The notes under the pieces: generated by a model
The model's database searches: none
The model's input: only the letters and a program-made list of their open reading frames with translations
What the model was told of the DNA's origin: nothing
Shown here: in pieces, positions 41,871-51,538 of the stretch
Layout of the letters: each line of letters begins with the position of its first letter
Numbering within the stretch: the first letter of the stretch is position 1
Translations under genes and position numbers: made by a program
NCBI GenBank assembly: GCA_900469475.1
Contig: UBXG01000019.1
Span: forward strand, 248,001-312,000
Direction of reading: 5' to 3'
Source of the DNA: Hyphomicrobiales bacterium
GTDB taxonomy: Bacteria > Pseudomonadota > Alphaproteobacteria > Rhizobiales > Rhizobiaceae
DNA: 64,000 nucleotides

Positions 41871-44824
41871 CCTCCTATCGTCTGTCGGCCGGCGGTCTCG
41901 TCAATCGCAGCCGTCCGCTTTCCTTCCAATTCGACGGCAAGGAGATGAAGGGTCTGGAGGGCGACACACTCGCCGCCGCTCTGCTCGCCAATGACCAGAT
42001 GCTCGTCGGGCGCAGTTTCAAATATCACAGGCCGCGCGGCATTTTGACGGCGGGCTCGGCCGAGCCGAACGCGCTCGTCACCATCGGCAAGGACGGGCGG
42101 ACAGAACCGAATACGCGCGCCACTGTCGCCGAGCTTTATCAGGGCATGAGTGCGGTGAGTCAGAACCGCTGGCCGTCGCTGAAGTATGATTTTGGCTCGG
42201 TCAACAGTTTGCTCTCGCCCTTTCTGGGGGCCGGCTTCTACTACAAGACTTTCATGTGGCCGGCTGCCTTCTGGGAGAAGGTCTATGAGCCGATTATCCG
42301 TCGCGCTGCCGGCCTCGGCAAGGCGGTCATGGAGGCGGATCCGGATCGTTATGAAAAGGCCTGGGCTCATTGCGATTTGCTTGTGATCGGCTCCGGTCCG
42401 GCGGGGTTAATGGCGGCTCTGACCGCTGCCCGCGCAGGCCTGCGCGTCGTATTGGCCGACGAAGGTTTTCGACTTGGCGGTTCGCTATTGTCGGAAAAGC
42501 TGACGATTGGCGGTGCTTCTGCCGACGTTTTCGTGCAGGCGACCCTTGAGGAACTACAGACCTTCGAGAACGTCACCTTGATGCCGCGTACCACCGTGTT
42601 CGGCTGGTATGACGACAATGTCTTCGGCGCCGTCGAGAAGGTGCAGAAACATGTGGCGATGCCATCGATCGACTTGCCGGCCGAGCGTCTGTGGCGCATT
42701 GCCGCCAAGCGCGCCATTCTCGCCTCGGGTGCCGAAGAGCGGCCGCTGGTGTTCGGCGGAAATGATCGTCCGGGCGTGATGATGGCGGGCGCCATGCGCA
42801 GTTATCTCAACCGCTATGGCGTGGTTGCCGGACAGAAGGTAGCGGTCTTTACCAATGGTGGCTCCGGCTATCGGACTGCGGCCGATCTCGCCGCGGCAGG
42901 CGTCGAGATTTCGGCAATCCTCGATACGCGCGCCGCTTCTGCCGATGCTGCCCCCCAGGGCGTGCGCTTGGTTCATGCGGCAAGCGTCCACGCGACCAAA
43001 GGCAAATATCGCATCAGCGGTGTCATTGCAGACCGCGGCGGCCTGGATGAGTTGATCACCTGCGACGCGCTGGCCATATCGGGCGGCTGGTCGCCGATCA
43101 TCCATCTTGCCTGCCAGCGAGGCGCCAAGCCGGTCTGGTCGGACGAGAAGCAGGCCTTCATGGCGCCGATCGTCTCCGGCGAGCTGGAGATTGCCGGCTC
43201 GGCTGCGGGCATCGAGAGCGTTTCCGGTTGTCTTGCCGACGGGGCGGAAAAAGCGCGAAAAATCGTTGAAGGTTTCGGCCGCAAGGCTCATGGGGCCGAA
43301 CTGCCCGAAGTGGAGGGCGAATATGACCCGTCTTTCGCGGCGATCTGGCATGTGCCGGGCGCGAAGGACAAGGCATTCGTCGACTTCCAGAACGACGTTC
43401 ACGCCAAGGATCTTGGTCTCGCTTTGCGCGAAGGCTTCGGCCATGTGGAACATGCCAAGCGCTACACGACGAGCGGGATGGCGACGGATCAGGGCAAGCT
43501 CGGCAATGTCAATGCCGCGGGCATTATCGCCGGCATGCGCGGTGTCAGCCCGGCGGCCGTCGGCACGACGACATTCAGACCGTTCTATACGCCGGTGTCC
43601 TTTGGTGCACTGGCGGGAACCGCGCGCGACAAGCATGCGCAGCCGGTTCGGGAATCGCCGCTGCATGGATGGGCGAAGAAGAACGGCGCAAGTTTTGTCG
43701 AAGCCGGCCTCTGGTATCGATCGTCCTGGTTTGCCCGGCAGGGCGAAAAGGGCTGGCGCGACAGCGTGGACCGTGAGGTTCTGACCGTGCGCAACAATGT
43801 CGGGATCTGCGACGTGTCGACGCTCGGCAAGATAGAGATTTTCGGCAAGGATGCGGCGGAGTTTCTCAATCGCCTCTATTCCAACGCCTTCCTGAAACTG
43901 CCGATCGGCAAGGCGCGCTACGGCTTGATGCTGCGCGAAGACGGCATGGTCTTCGACGACGGCACGACGAGCCGGCTGACGCCTGATCATTTCTTCATGA
44001 CGACCACGACGGCGATGGCCGGCGAGGTGATGACGCATATGGAATTCGCAGCCCAGACGCTCTGGCCGCAGCTGGACGTTCGCTTCGTGTCCTCGTCCGA
44101 TCAATGGGCGCAGATGGCGATTGCCGGCCCGAAGGCGCGGCTGGTGCTGGAGCAGATCGTGGAAGACGATATTTCCGACGCGTTCTTTCCGTTCCTTGCC
44201 GCTGCCGAGGTCATGCTGAAGGGTGGCCTCAGGGCACGTCTGTTCCGCATCTCCTTCTCTGGCGAGCTGGCCTACGAACTTGCCGTCCCGGCCGGTTATG
44301 GCGAGGCGGTCGCCGATGCCATCATAGAGGCAGGCAAGGCGCATGGCATCTGTCCTTATGGCGTCGAAGCTCTGAACGTGCTGCGTATCGAGAAGGGCCA
44401 CGTCACCCATAACGAGCTCGATGGACGCACGACCCCTGACGATGTCGGGCTTGGCCGCATGATGTCGACGCAGAAGCCGGATTTCATCGGCAGGCGGCTG
44501 TCGACCCGCTTCGGTCTGACCGCTGCCGACCGCGGCCAGCTTGTCGGCCTGAAGCCCATCGATACGGCTAAGGAAATTCTCGCCGGTGCACATATTTTGA
44601 AGGAGGGCGCGAGACCTTCGACCGTGAACGATCAGGGGTATGTCTCCTCGGCGTGCTTCTCGCCGACGCTTGGTCATTCCATCGCACTCGCTTTCCTGAA
44701 GTCGGGTCGGGAACGCATCGGCGAGCGCGTGGTCGTCTGGGACGGATTGCGCGGTGAAGAAGTGGCGGCAGAGGTCTGCAGTCCGGTCTTTGTCGATCCC
44801 GACAACAAGAAGCTTTTGGGGTGA
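41867..44824 (+). CDS. soxA: Sarcosine oxidase alpha subunit
   Basis: A 985-residue subunit. The N-terminal region (about 1-100) has a ferredoxin-like fold with LEGDTLAAALLAND. The NAD-binding domain follows from about residue 168 (LLVIGSGPAGLMAALTAARAGLRVVLADEGFRLGG). The C-terminal half (about 600-985) is an aminomethyltransferase-like folate domain, with GISDVSTLGKIEIFGKDAAEF-type features. It forms the folate-dependent methyl-transfer site. Length is normal for the family. The operon continues with soxG 7 bp after the stop. Confidence 0.94.
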   Translation: MTSYRLSAGGLVNRSRPLSFQFDGKEMKGLEGDTLAAALLANDQMLVGRSFKYHRPRGILTAGSAEPNALVTIGKDGRTEPNTRATVAELYQGMSAVSQNRWPSLKYDFGSVNSLLSPFLGAGFYYKTFMWPAAFWEKVYEPIIRRAAGLGKAVMEADPDRYEKAWAHCDLLVIGSGPAGLMAALTAARAGLRVVLADEGFRLGGSLLSEKLTIGGASADVFVQATLEELQTFENVTLMPRTTVFGWYDDNVFGAVEKVQKHVAMPSIDLPAERLWRIAAKRAILASGAEERPLVFGGNDRPGVMMAGAMRSYLNRYGVVAGQKVAVFTNGGSGYRTAADLAAAGVEISAILDTRAASADAAPQGVRLVHAASVHATKGKYRISGVIADRGGLDELITCDALAISGGWSPIIHLACQRGAKPVWSDEKQAFMAPIVSGELEIAGSAAGIESVSGCLADGAEKARKIVEGFGRKAHGAELPEVEGEYDPSFAAIWHVPGAKDKAFVDFQNDVHAKDLGLALREGFGHVEHAKRYTTSGMATDQGKLGNVNAAGIIAGMRGVSPAAVGTTTFRPFYTPVSFGALAGTARDKHAQPVRESPLHGWAKKNGASFVEAGLWYRSSWFARQGEKGWRDSVDREVLTVRNNVGICDVSTLGKIEIFGKDAAEFLNRLYSNAFLKLPIGKARYGLMLREDGMVFDDGTTSRLTPDHFFMTTTTAMAGEVMTHMEFAAQTLWPQLDVRFVSSSDQWAQMAIAGPKARLVLEQIVEDDISDAFFPFLAAAEVMLKGGLRARLFRISFSGELAYELAVPAGYGEAVADAIIEAGKAHGICPYGVEALNVLRIEKGHVTHNELDGRTTPDDVGLGRMMSTQKPDFIGRRLSTRFGLTAADRGQLVGLKPIDTAKEILAGAHILKEGARPSTVNDQGYVSSACFSPTLGHSIALAFLKSGRERIGERVVVWDGLRGEEVAAEVCSPVFVDPDNKKLLG

Positions 44825-44831
44825 TGGATTG

Positions 44832-45386
44832 ATGAGCGTCGCATTTCAGAACAGGCATGTGCTGGAAGATCATATTTCCGGCTTCGAAGCTGCCGCAAAT
44901 CCGAATCACCTTGCCGTCGTGCGTCGTCCGGCGATTTTCTCCGTGCTCGCAAGGGCCGGCGACCAGGATGGCGTTCTGACGAGCCTGAAGGCGCTGAAGG
45001 ATGTATCGGTTCGCGATGTCGGGCCGAGAGAATGGTTCGTTGTGTCGGCCACGCTCGGCGCCGACAGCCTTGCGCGGGATCTTTTCACCCTCGATCCCGC
45101 TCAGGCTTCCTTCTTCGAGCAGAGCGACGGCCGCGTACTGCTGCGCATTTCCGGCCCCAGCGTCCGCCGCATCCTCGCCAAATGCGTGGCCGTCGACCTG
45201 CATCCGCAGGTCTTTGCCGAGGGGCAGTCGGCCAACATGTTGTGCTGCCATGTCAGCGCCAACGTTGCCCGCATCGGTCCGGATCGCTTCGAAATCATCG
45301 TGCCGCGCTCCTATGCCGGCAGTGTCTTCGAGGAGATCATGGAGATGGGACGGGAGTTCGCGCTCACGGCCGGTTTCGCCCACTGA
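44832..45386 (+). CDS. soxG: Sarcosine oxidase gamma subunit
   Basis: A 184-residue subunit related to the folate-binding aminomethyltransferase fold, with DVSVRDVGPREWFVVSAT and RVLLRISGPSVRRILAKCVAVDLHP. The start at 44832 follows soxA by 7 bp; a longer in-frame extension overlaps soxA and is less likely. Last subunit of soxBDAG. The DMGDH-like gene starts 217 bp further on. Confidence 0.92.
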   Translation: MSVAFQNRHVLEDHISGFEAAANPNHLAVVRRPAIFSVLARAGDQDGVLTSLKALKDVSVRDVGPREWFVVSATLGADSLARDLFTLDPAQASFFEQSDGRVLLRISGPSVRRILAKCVAVDLHPQVFAEGQSANMLCCHVSANVARIGPDRFEIIVPRSYAGSVFEEIMEMGREFALTAGFAH

Positions 45387-45603
45387 AAAGCCTTATGTTG
45401 CCGGACATGGAATGGCTTGCAGCCGGCTTGCGCTGCCCATAGCCGATGGCGCGATCCGAACAATTGCGATGGCGCAAACAGACATATCGGTTTCGCAGTT
45501 CGGGCTATTTGGGCTATCGGATAGCCTTTAGGGTTCCTCTCAAATACGGTCGGTCGCGCGGGAAGACACCCGGCGGCTTCGTGCCGAAAACAGGGGATCC
45601 CCA

Positions 45604-48030
45604 ATGAAAAGCCATGCCAAGGTCGTCGTCATCGGTGGCGGTGTCGTCGGATGTTCGGTGCTCTATCACCTGACGAAATTCGGCTGGACGGATGTGGTGC
45701 TACTCGAGCGTTCCGAGCTGACATCCGGATCGACCTGGCATGCCGCCGGCGGCATGCATACGATCAACGGCGATCCGAACGTTGCCAAGCTGCAGAAATA
45801 TACGGTCGAGCTCTATAAGGAGATCGAGGAATATTCGGGCCAGGACATCGGCCTGCACCTGACTTCCGGCCTGATGCTGGCCGCGACTCCGCAGCGCTTC
45901 GACTGGTTGAAATCCATTCTCGCCAAGGGGCGCTATAACGGCCTGGAGGCGACGCTTCTGACGCCGAAGGAAGCGCATGAGATGATGCCGCTTCTCGATC
46001 CCGATCAGTTCGTCGGCGCTCTCTACGATCCCGTCGAAGGCCATCTCGATCCCTATGGCACGACGCACGCCTATGCTCGTTCGGCCAAGAAGAACGGTGC
46101 TGAAATCTACCTGCATACCAAGGTGGAAGAGCTGGTGCAGCGCGAAGACGGTTCCTGGCGTGTCATCACCAACCAGGGCGAGATCATCGCCGAGCATGTC
46201 GTCAACGCCGCTGGTCTCTGGGCGCGCGAAGTCGGCCGTATGGTAGGGCTGGAGTTGCCGGTGCTCGCGATGGAGCACATGTATCTGATCACTGAGGACA
46301 TGCCCGAGGTCATCGACTTCAACAAGACGACGGGCAAGGAACTGATGCACTGCGTCGATTTCGATGGCGAGATCTATCTGCGCCAGGAGCGGCAGGGCAT
46401 GTTGATGGGCACCTATGAAAAGGCCTGCCGTCCATGGTCGCCGCTAACGACGCCCTGGGATTTCGGTCACGAACTGCTCGCCGAGGATATCGAGCGCATC
46501 ACGCCGGAACTGGAAGTCGGCTTCCGCCATTTCCCGGCATTCAACAATGCGGGCATCAAGAAGATCATCAACGGCCCGTTTACCTTCTCGCCCGACGGCA
46601 ACCCGCTTGTCGGCCCTGTCCGTGGCTTGAGGAACTATTGGTCGGCCTGTGCCGTCATGGCCGGCTTCAGCCAGGGCGGCGGCGTGGGGCTCGCGCTTGC
46701 CAATTGGATGATCTACGGCGATCCGGGCTTCGACGTCTTCGCCATGGACGTTTCCCGCTATGGCGACTACGCGACGCTCGCCTATACCAATGCCAAGGTG
46801 CGCGAGAACTATACCCGCCGCTTCTCGATCCGCTATCCGAACGAGGAGCTGCCGGCGGCACGTCCGCTGCTGACGACGCCGATCCACGACAAGCTGAAGC
46901 AAGCCGGGGGCGTCTTCGGCGCTTACTATGGCCTTGAGCAGGCGCTGTGGTTTGCTCCGCAGGGCGAAGTGGATCAATTCTCGTGGCGGCGTTCCAACGA
47001 TTTCGACGTCGTCGGCGCAGAAGCGAAGGCGGTGCGCGAGAGCGTCGGCCTGATGGAAACGTCGGGTTTTGCCAAATATTCGGTCAAGGGGCCGGGAGCG
47101 GAAGCTTTCCTCGACACGCTACTGACCTGCCGCATTCCGGCCGTGGGCCGAATGACACTGGCGCCGATGTTGAAACATGACGGCAAGCTGATCGGCGATT
47201 TCACGCTTGCCAAGCTCGGCGAGGAAGATTTCCTTCTCATCGGTTCCGGCATTGCCGAAGCCTATCACATGCGCTGGTTCGAAAGCCTCCTGCCCAAGGA
47301 CGGTTCGGTCGAACTTAATGCACTCGGTCTTTCGCTTCTCGGCCTTTCGATCGCCGGCCCGAATGCTCGTAAACTGCTGCAGAAGCTGACCCATCAGGAT
47401 CTTTCCACTGCCGCCTTCCCCTTCATGTCGATCCGCCGCATGGATATCGGCATGGCGCCTGCCATCGTCGGCCGCGTCTCCTATACGGGCGATCTCGGCT
47501 ATGAGATCTGGATGAAGCCGGAGTACCAGCGCTACATTTTCGACCTACTGATGCAGGAGGGCGCCGAGTTCGACATCCGGCTCTTTGGGTTGAGAGCGCT
47601 CAATGCACTGCGTCTCGACAAATCCTACGGCAGTTGGGCGCGCGAATATAGACCGCTCTACGGGCCGTTCGAGGCCGGCCTCAATCGATTCGTGGCTCTG
47701 TCCAAGGAGGCCGATTTTATCGGCAAGGCGGCTGCCGCCAAGGAGAAGGCGGAAGGCGGAACCTTGCGGCTGTGCACGTTCATTCTGAGCGCAAAGGATG
47801 CCGACGTCATCGGCGACGAGCCCATTTATCACAAGGGCGCGGTTTGCGGCTGGGTGACCTCGGGCGGATACGCGCACGCTTCCGGCCTTTCCGTTGCAAT
47901 CGGCTATGTGCCGAAGGAGATCGCCGACGAGACGCAGGGCTGGGCGATCGAATTGCTCGGCGAGCTTCTGCCGGCAAGGCTTCAAGTCGAACCGCTGTTC
48001 GATGCAGACGGCGCCCGCATGCGCGCCTGA
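45604..48030 (+). CDS. Dimethylglycine dehydrogenase-like flavoprotein (DAO + GCV_T)
   Basis: An 808-residue enzyme. The N-terminal FAD domain starts VVVIGGGVVGCSVLYHLTKFG. SGSTWHAAGGMHTING holds the histidine that binds FAD covalently in dimethylglycine dehydrogenase. The C-terminal folate domain runs from about 430 and includes GRVSYTGDLGYEIWMKPEYQ and LNALRLDKSYGSWAREY. It is expected to demethylate dimethylglycine or sarcosine. Its place after soxBDAG supports a betaine breakdown role, with dimethylglycine feeding sarcosine oxidase. It is a paralogue of the 10842-13289 protein. Substrate by homology. Confidence 0.88.
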   Translation: MKSHAKVVVIGGGVVGCSVLYHLTKFGWTDVVLLERSELTSGSTWHAAGGMHTINGDPNVAKLQKYTVELYKEIEEYSGQDIGLHLTSGLMLAATPQRFDWLKSILAKGRYNGLEATLLTPKEAHEMMPLLDPDQFVGALYDPVEGHLDPYGTTHAYARSAKKNGAEIYLHTKVEELVQREDGSWRVITNQGEIIAEHVVNAAGLWAREVGRMVGLELPVLAMEHMYLITEDMPEVIDFNKTTGKELMHCVDFDGEIYLRQERQGMLMGTYEKACRPWSPLTTPWDFGHELLAEDIERITPELEVGFRHFPAFNNAGIKKIINGPFTFSPDGNPLVGPVRGLRNYWSACAVMAGFSQGGGVGLALANWMIYGDPGFDVFAMDVSRYGDYATLAYTNAKVRENYTRRFSIRYPNEELPAARPLLTTPIHDKLKQAGGVFGAYYGLEQALWFAPQGEVDQFSWRRSNDFDVVGAEAKAVRESVGLMETSGFAKYSVKGPGAEAFLDTLLTCRIPAVGRMTLAPMLKHDGKLIGDFTLAKLGEEDFLLIGSGIAEAYHMRWFESLLPKDGSVELNALGLSLLGLSIAGPNARKLLQKLTHQDLSTAAFPFMSIRRMDIGMAPAIVGRVSYTGDLGYEIWMKPEYQRYIFDLLMQEGAEFDIRLFGLRALNALRLDKSYGSWAREYRPLYGPFEAGLNRFVALSKEADFIGKAAAAKEKAEGGTLRLCTFILSAKDADVIGDEPIYHKGAVCGWVTSGGYAHASGLSVAIGYVPKEIADETQGWAIELLGELLPARLQVEPLFDADGARMRA

Positions 48031-48334
48031 AGAGCGCCTTCACAAGGCAGCGGTAGATCACGCACGACCTGCCGCTGACGAGAGCTTTTCAATTTGGGAG
48101 CGGCAGGAGGCGGCTTTGGCTAATTTTGAGCCACGGACTGCCGCTTTCGTGTCATTTTTGGTCGAATTCGCATCAGTGCACCGCGATTTGAAAAGAATTT
48201 GTCAATTTCTCGCCTTTTTGGCTTCACATTTCTTTCGAAACCAGTATGGAATCGCGGCCATAGGCCTCCAGAAGGAACCTAAAAAAGTAATAAGAGATGC
48301 GATCGTATGACGCCGCATCCAGGGGAAATGACAT
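48031..48334. other. Intergenic region upstream of the branched-chain amino-acid transporter
   Basis: 304 bp with no supported gene. A weak hairpin (CAGCGG/CCGCTG around 48051-48077) follows the DMGDH-like stop. The rest is AT-rich and presumably holds the livH promoter. AGGGGAAATG precedes the livH start. Confidence 0.5.
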
Positions 48335-49237
48335 ATGGATTATTTTATCCAGCAGCTCTTAAACGGGCTGACTCTCGGGTCGATCTACGGCCTGATCGCC
48401 ATTGGTTACACCATGGTCTACGGCATCATCGGCATGATCAATTTTGCCCACGGTGATGTTTTCATGCTTGGCGGCTTTGCCGCTCTTATCACCTATCTCG
48501 TTCTGATTTCGCTGTTTGCCGGCCTGCCGGTTGCCATCCTGCTTTTGGTGATGTTGATCGTCGCCATGCTGATGACGAGTCTTTGGAACTGGGTGATCGA
48601 GCGCGTTGCCTATCGGCCGCTGCGCGGGTCGTTCCGCCTCGCGCCGCTGATCACGGCAATCGGTATGTCGATCGTTCTGTCGAACTTCATCCAGGTCGCA
48701 CAGGGCCCGCGCAACAAGCCGATCCCGACGCTCGTGGGCGATGTCTACAATTTCGGCGGGATCTCGCTGTCCCTGAAGCAGATCATCATCTTCATCATCA
48801 CCGTCGTGCTGCTCGCCGCATTCTGGTACATTGTCAACAAGACGGCGCTCGGGCGTGCTCAGCGCGCGACCGAGCAGGACCGCAAGATGGCGGCGCTGCT
48901 CGGTATCAATGTCGACCGGACCATTTCCATCACCTTCATCATGGGTGCGGCGCTCGCTGCCGTCGCCGGTACGATGTATCTGATGTATTATGGCGTTGCG
49001 AACTTCACGGATGGTTTCGTGCCGGGTGTCAAAGCCTTCACGGCGGCGGTTCTGGGTGGCATCGGCTCGCTGCCGGGCGCTGTTCTCGGCGGTCTGATGA
49101 TCGGCTTCATCGAGTCGTTCTGGTCGGGCAATTTTCCCATCGCGTATAAGGATGTCGCGACATACGGTATCCTGGCCTACGTGCTGATCTTCAAGCCGAC
49201 GGGTATTCTCGGCCGGCCGGAAGTCGAAAAGGTATAA
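48335..49237 (+). CDS. livH: Branched-chain amino-acid ABC transporter permease LivH/BraD
   Basis: A 300-residue inner-membrane permease with about eight helices. It opens with FIQQLLNGLTLGSIYGLIAIGYTMVYGIIGMINFAHGD, the hallmark of LivH, and ends AVLGGLMIGFIESFWSG. It pairs with LivM to form the channel for leucine, isoleucine, valine and, in rhizobia, other amino acids. First gene of the cluster; livM follows by 4 bp. Confidence 0.94.
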   Translation: MDYFIQQLLNGLTLGSIYGLIAIGYTMVYGIIGMINFAHGDVFMLGGFAALITYLVLISLFAGLPVAILLLVMLIVAMLMTSLWNWVIERVAYRPLRGSFRLAPLITAIGMSIVLSNFIQVAQGPRNKPIPTLVGDVYNFGGISLSLKQIIIFIITVVLLAAFWYIVNKTALGRAQRATEQDRKMAALLGINVDRTISITFIMGAALAAVAGTMYLMYYGVANFTDGFVPGVKAFTAAVLGGIGSLPGAVLGGLMIGFIESFWSGNFPIAYKDVATYGILAYVLIFKPTGILGRPEVEKV

Positions 49238-49241
49238 CGCC

Positions 49242-50666
49242 ATGGCAAATTCAAACTTCGTTGCAGGCAAGACCGCACCCGGCCTTGTCCAGAAGGGGAT
49301 TACGGACGCCCTCTGGACCGCGGTCATATCCTTCGGCATGTTCGTCCTCTATATCGGTCTCAAGACCGATCAGAATATTGACAATAAGCTGGTTATCGTG
49401 CAGCGCTGGGGTCTTCTTGCGACCATCGTTGCGATCGCTACCGTCGGCCGTTTCATCATGACGGTTTTCGTTCAGCCTTATCTGGCGGCGCGAAAGGCCG
49501 CCAAGGCTAAGATCGTGAGGGTTGAGGGCGAACAAAGTTTCGCCGCCAGGCATTTCAACACGATCGGGCTCCTGCTGCTGCTCATCTATCCGCTGGCGGC
49601 CGTTGCGATACTCGGTCCGCAGGGATCGCTGACCTATGTCGACAATTTCGGCATCCAGATCCTCATCTACGTGATGCTTGCCTGGGGCCTGAATATCGTC
49701 GTTGGCCTAGCGGGCTTGCTTGACCTGGGATATGTCGCCTTCTATGCGGTCGGTGCTTACTCCTATGCACTGTTGTCGACGCATTTCGGCCTATCCTTCT
49801 GGCTGCTGCTGCCGCTTTCGGGCATTTTTGCCGCACTTTGGGGGATGATCCTGGGCTTTCCGGTGCTGCGCCTCAGGGGTGACTACCTGGCGATCGTGAC
49901 GCTCGCTTTCGGGGAAATCATCCGCATCGTACTGACCAACTGGACCGATGTGACGCAGGGAAGCTTCGGCATCTCCAATATCACCAAGGCATCGCTCTTT
50001 GGTCTTTATACCTTCGATACCAAGGATCCGCACAATTTCGTCCGTAGTTTCGGTCTGCCGATCTCGTCGGCATGGTACAAGATCTTCCTGTTCTACGTGA
50101 TCCTGCTGCTCTGCATGCTGACAGCTTATGTCACCATCCGGCTGCGCCGCATGCCGATCGGGCGTGCATGGGAAGCGTTGCGCGAGGATGAAATCGCCTG
50201 CCGCTCGCTCGGAATCAATACGGTGACGACGAAGTTGACGGCTTTTGCCACCGGCGCCATGTTCGGCGGCTTTGCCGGCTCTTTCTTCGCGGCGCGTCAG
50301 GGCTTCGTCTCGCCGGAATCCTTCGTCTTCCTGGAATCCGCGATCATTCTGGCGATTGTGGTCCTTGGCGGCATGGGGTCCCTGAAGGGCATCGCTATTG
50401 CGGCGATCGCCATGATCGGCGGCACCGAAGCGCTGCGTAATATGGGCTTCCTAAAGACCGGCCTGGTTTGGGGCGACACGACAATTATTCCCGGCTTCGG
50501 CCCGGATTTCACCCCGGAACTCTACCGCATGCTGATCTTCGGCCTCGCCATGGTGGTTGTCATGATCTTCAAGCCGCGCGGCTTTGTCGGTACGCGTGAG
50601 CCGACCGCCTTCCTCAAGGAGCGAAAAGCGGTCTCCGGCAGCTTTACCAAGGAGGGCCACGGCTGA
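49242..50666 (+). CDS. livM: Branched-chain amino-acid ABC transporter permease LivM/BraE
   Basis: A 474-residue permease, longer than average because of an N-terminal extension of about 110 residues with extra hydrophobic segments (DALWTAVISFGMFVLYIGLK). The LivM core starts near QILIYVMLAWGLNIVVGLAGLLDLGYVAFYAVGAY and includes RAWEALREDEIACRSLGINTVTTKL. It overlaps livG by one base (TGATG). Confidence 0.93.
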   Translation: MANSNFVAGKTAPGLVQKGITDALWTAVISFGMFVLYIGLKTDQNIDNKLVIVQRWGLLATIVAIATVGRFIMTVFVQPYLAARKAAKAKIVRVEGEQSFAARHFNTIGLLLLLIYPLAAVAILGPQGSLTYVDNFGIQILIYVMLAWGLNIVVGLAGLLDLGYVAFYAVGAYSYALLSTHFGLSFWLLLPLSGIFAALWGMILGFPVLRLRGDYLAIVTLAFGEIIRIVLTNWTDVTQGSFGISNITKASLFGLYTFDTKDPHNFVRSFGLPISSAWYKIFLFYVILLLCMLTAYVTIRLRRMPIGRAWEALREDEIACRSLGINTVTTKLTAFATGAMFGGFAGSFFAARQGFVSPESFVFLESAIILAIVVLGGMGSLKGIAIAAIAMIGGTEALRNMGFLKTGLVWGDTTIIPGFGPDFTPELYRMLIFGLAMVVVMIFKPRGFVGTREPTAFLKERKAVSGSFTKEGHG

Positions 50667-51538
50667 TGAACGCTGTGACCGCAAACTCCAATGACGTTCT
50701 GCTGAAGGTCGATCATCTGTCGATGAAGTTCGGCGGCCTGATGGCGATCAACGACTTCTCCTTCGAGGCGAAGCGCGGCGACATCACCGCCCTGATCGGC
50801 CCGAACGGCGCCGGCAAGACAACGGTGTTCAATTGCATCACCGGCTTCTACAAGCCGACGATGGGTATGATCAGCCTGCATCAGAAGACCGGTAAGGAAT
50901 ATCTCCTGGAACGGCTTCCGGATTTCCGGATCACGCGTGAAGCCAAGGTGGCGCGCACCTTCCAGAATATCCGCCTGTTTTCGGGCCTCACCGTGCTGGA
51001 AAACCTGCTGGTGGCGCAGCACAACAAGCTGATGCGCGCCTCCGGCTATACGATCCTCGGTCTGCTCGGCATCGGCCCGTACCGCTCCGAGGCGAAGAAT
51101 GCGATCGAACTTGCGCGTTTCTGGCTCGAGAAGGCCGATCTCATCGATCGCGCTGACGATCCGGCCGGCGATCTTCCCTACGGCGCGCAGCGTCGCCTGG
51201 AAATCGCTCGCGCCATGTGCACGGGGCCGGAGCTGCTTTGCCTGGACGAGCCGGCTGCTGGTCTCAACCCTCGCGAATCCCTGGTTCTCAACGAATTCCT
51301 GCGCAGTATCCGCAAGGATACCGGTACGTCTATCCTGCTGATCGAGCACGATATGTCGGTGGTCATGGAAATTTCCGACCATGTCATCGTCCTCGAATAT
51401 GGGCAGAAGATTGCCGACGGTACGCCGGATGAGGTGAAGAACGATCCTCGCGTGATTGCTGCCTATCTGGGCGTTGAGGATGAGGAAGTGGAAGAGGTGA
51501 TTGCCGAAGTCGAACACCTCCAGGAAGGTGAACATTGA
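50666..51538 (+). CDS. livG: Branched-chain amino-acid ABC transporter ATPase LivG/BraF
   Basis: A 290-residue ATPase. Walker A is GPNGAGKTT (about residues 45-53) and the signature region is DLPYGAQRRLEIARAMCTGPELLCLDEPAAGLNP with Walker B. The C-terminal tail is acidic and ends with a His. Note that the signature reads YGAQR instead of SGGQ, common in LivG. It overlaps livF by one base. Confidence 0.94.
   Translation: MNAVTANSNDVLLKVDHLSMKFGGLMAINDFSFEAKRGDITALIGPNGAGKTTVFNCITGFYKPTMGMISLHQKTGKEYLLERLPDFRITREAKVARTFQNIRLFSGLTVLENLLVAQHNKLMRASGYTILGLLGIGPYRSEAKNAIELARFWLEKADLIDRADDPAGDLPYGAQRRLEIARAMCTGPELLCLDEPAAGLNPRESLVLNEFLRSIRKDTGTSILLIEHDMSVVMEISDHVIVLEYGQKIADGTPDEVKNDPRVIAAYLGVEDEEVEEVIAEVEHLQEGEH

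Noticed and set aside
42554..44677. 707-residue minus-strand open frame opposite soxA
   Set aside because: It lies wholly inside soxA, whose protein is full length and homologous to known alpha subunits; the shadow frame reflects codon-position GC bias.
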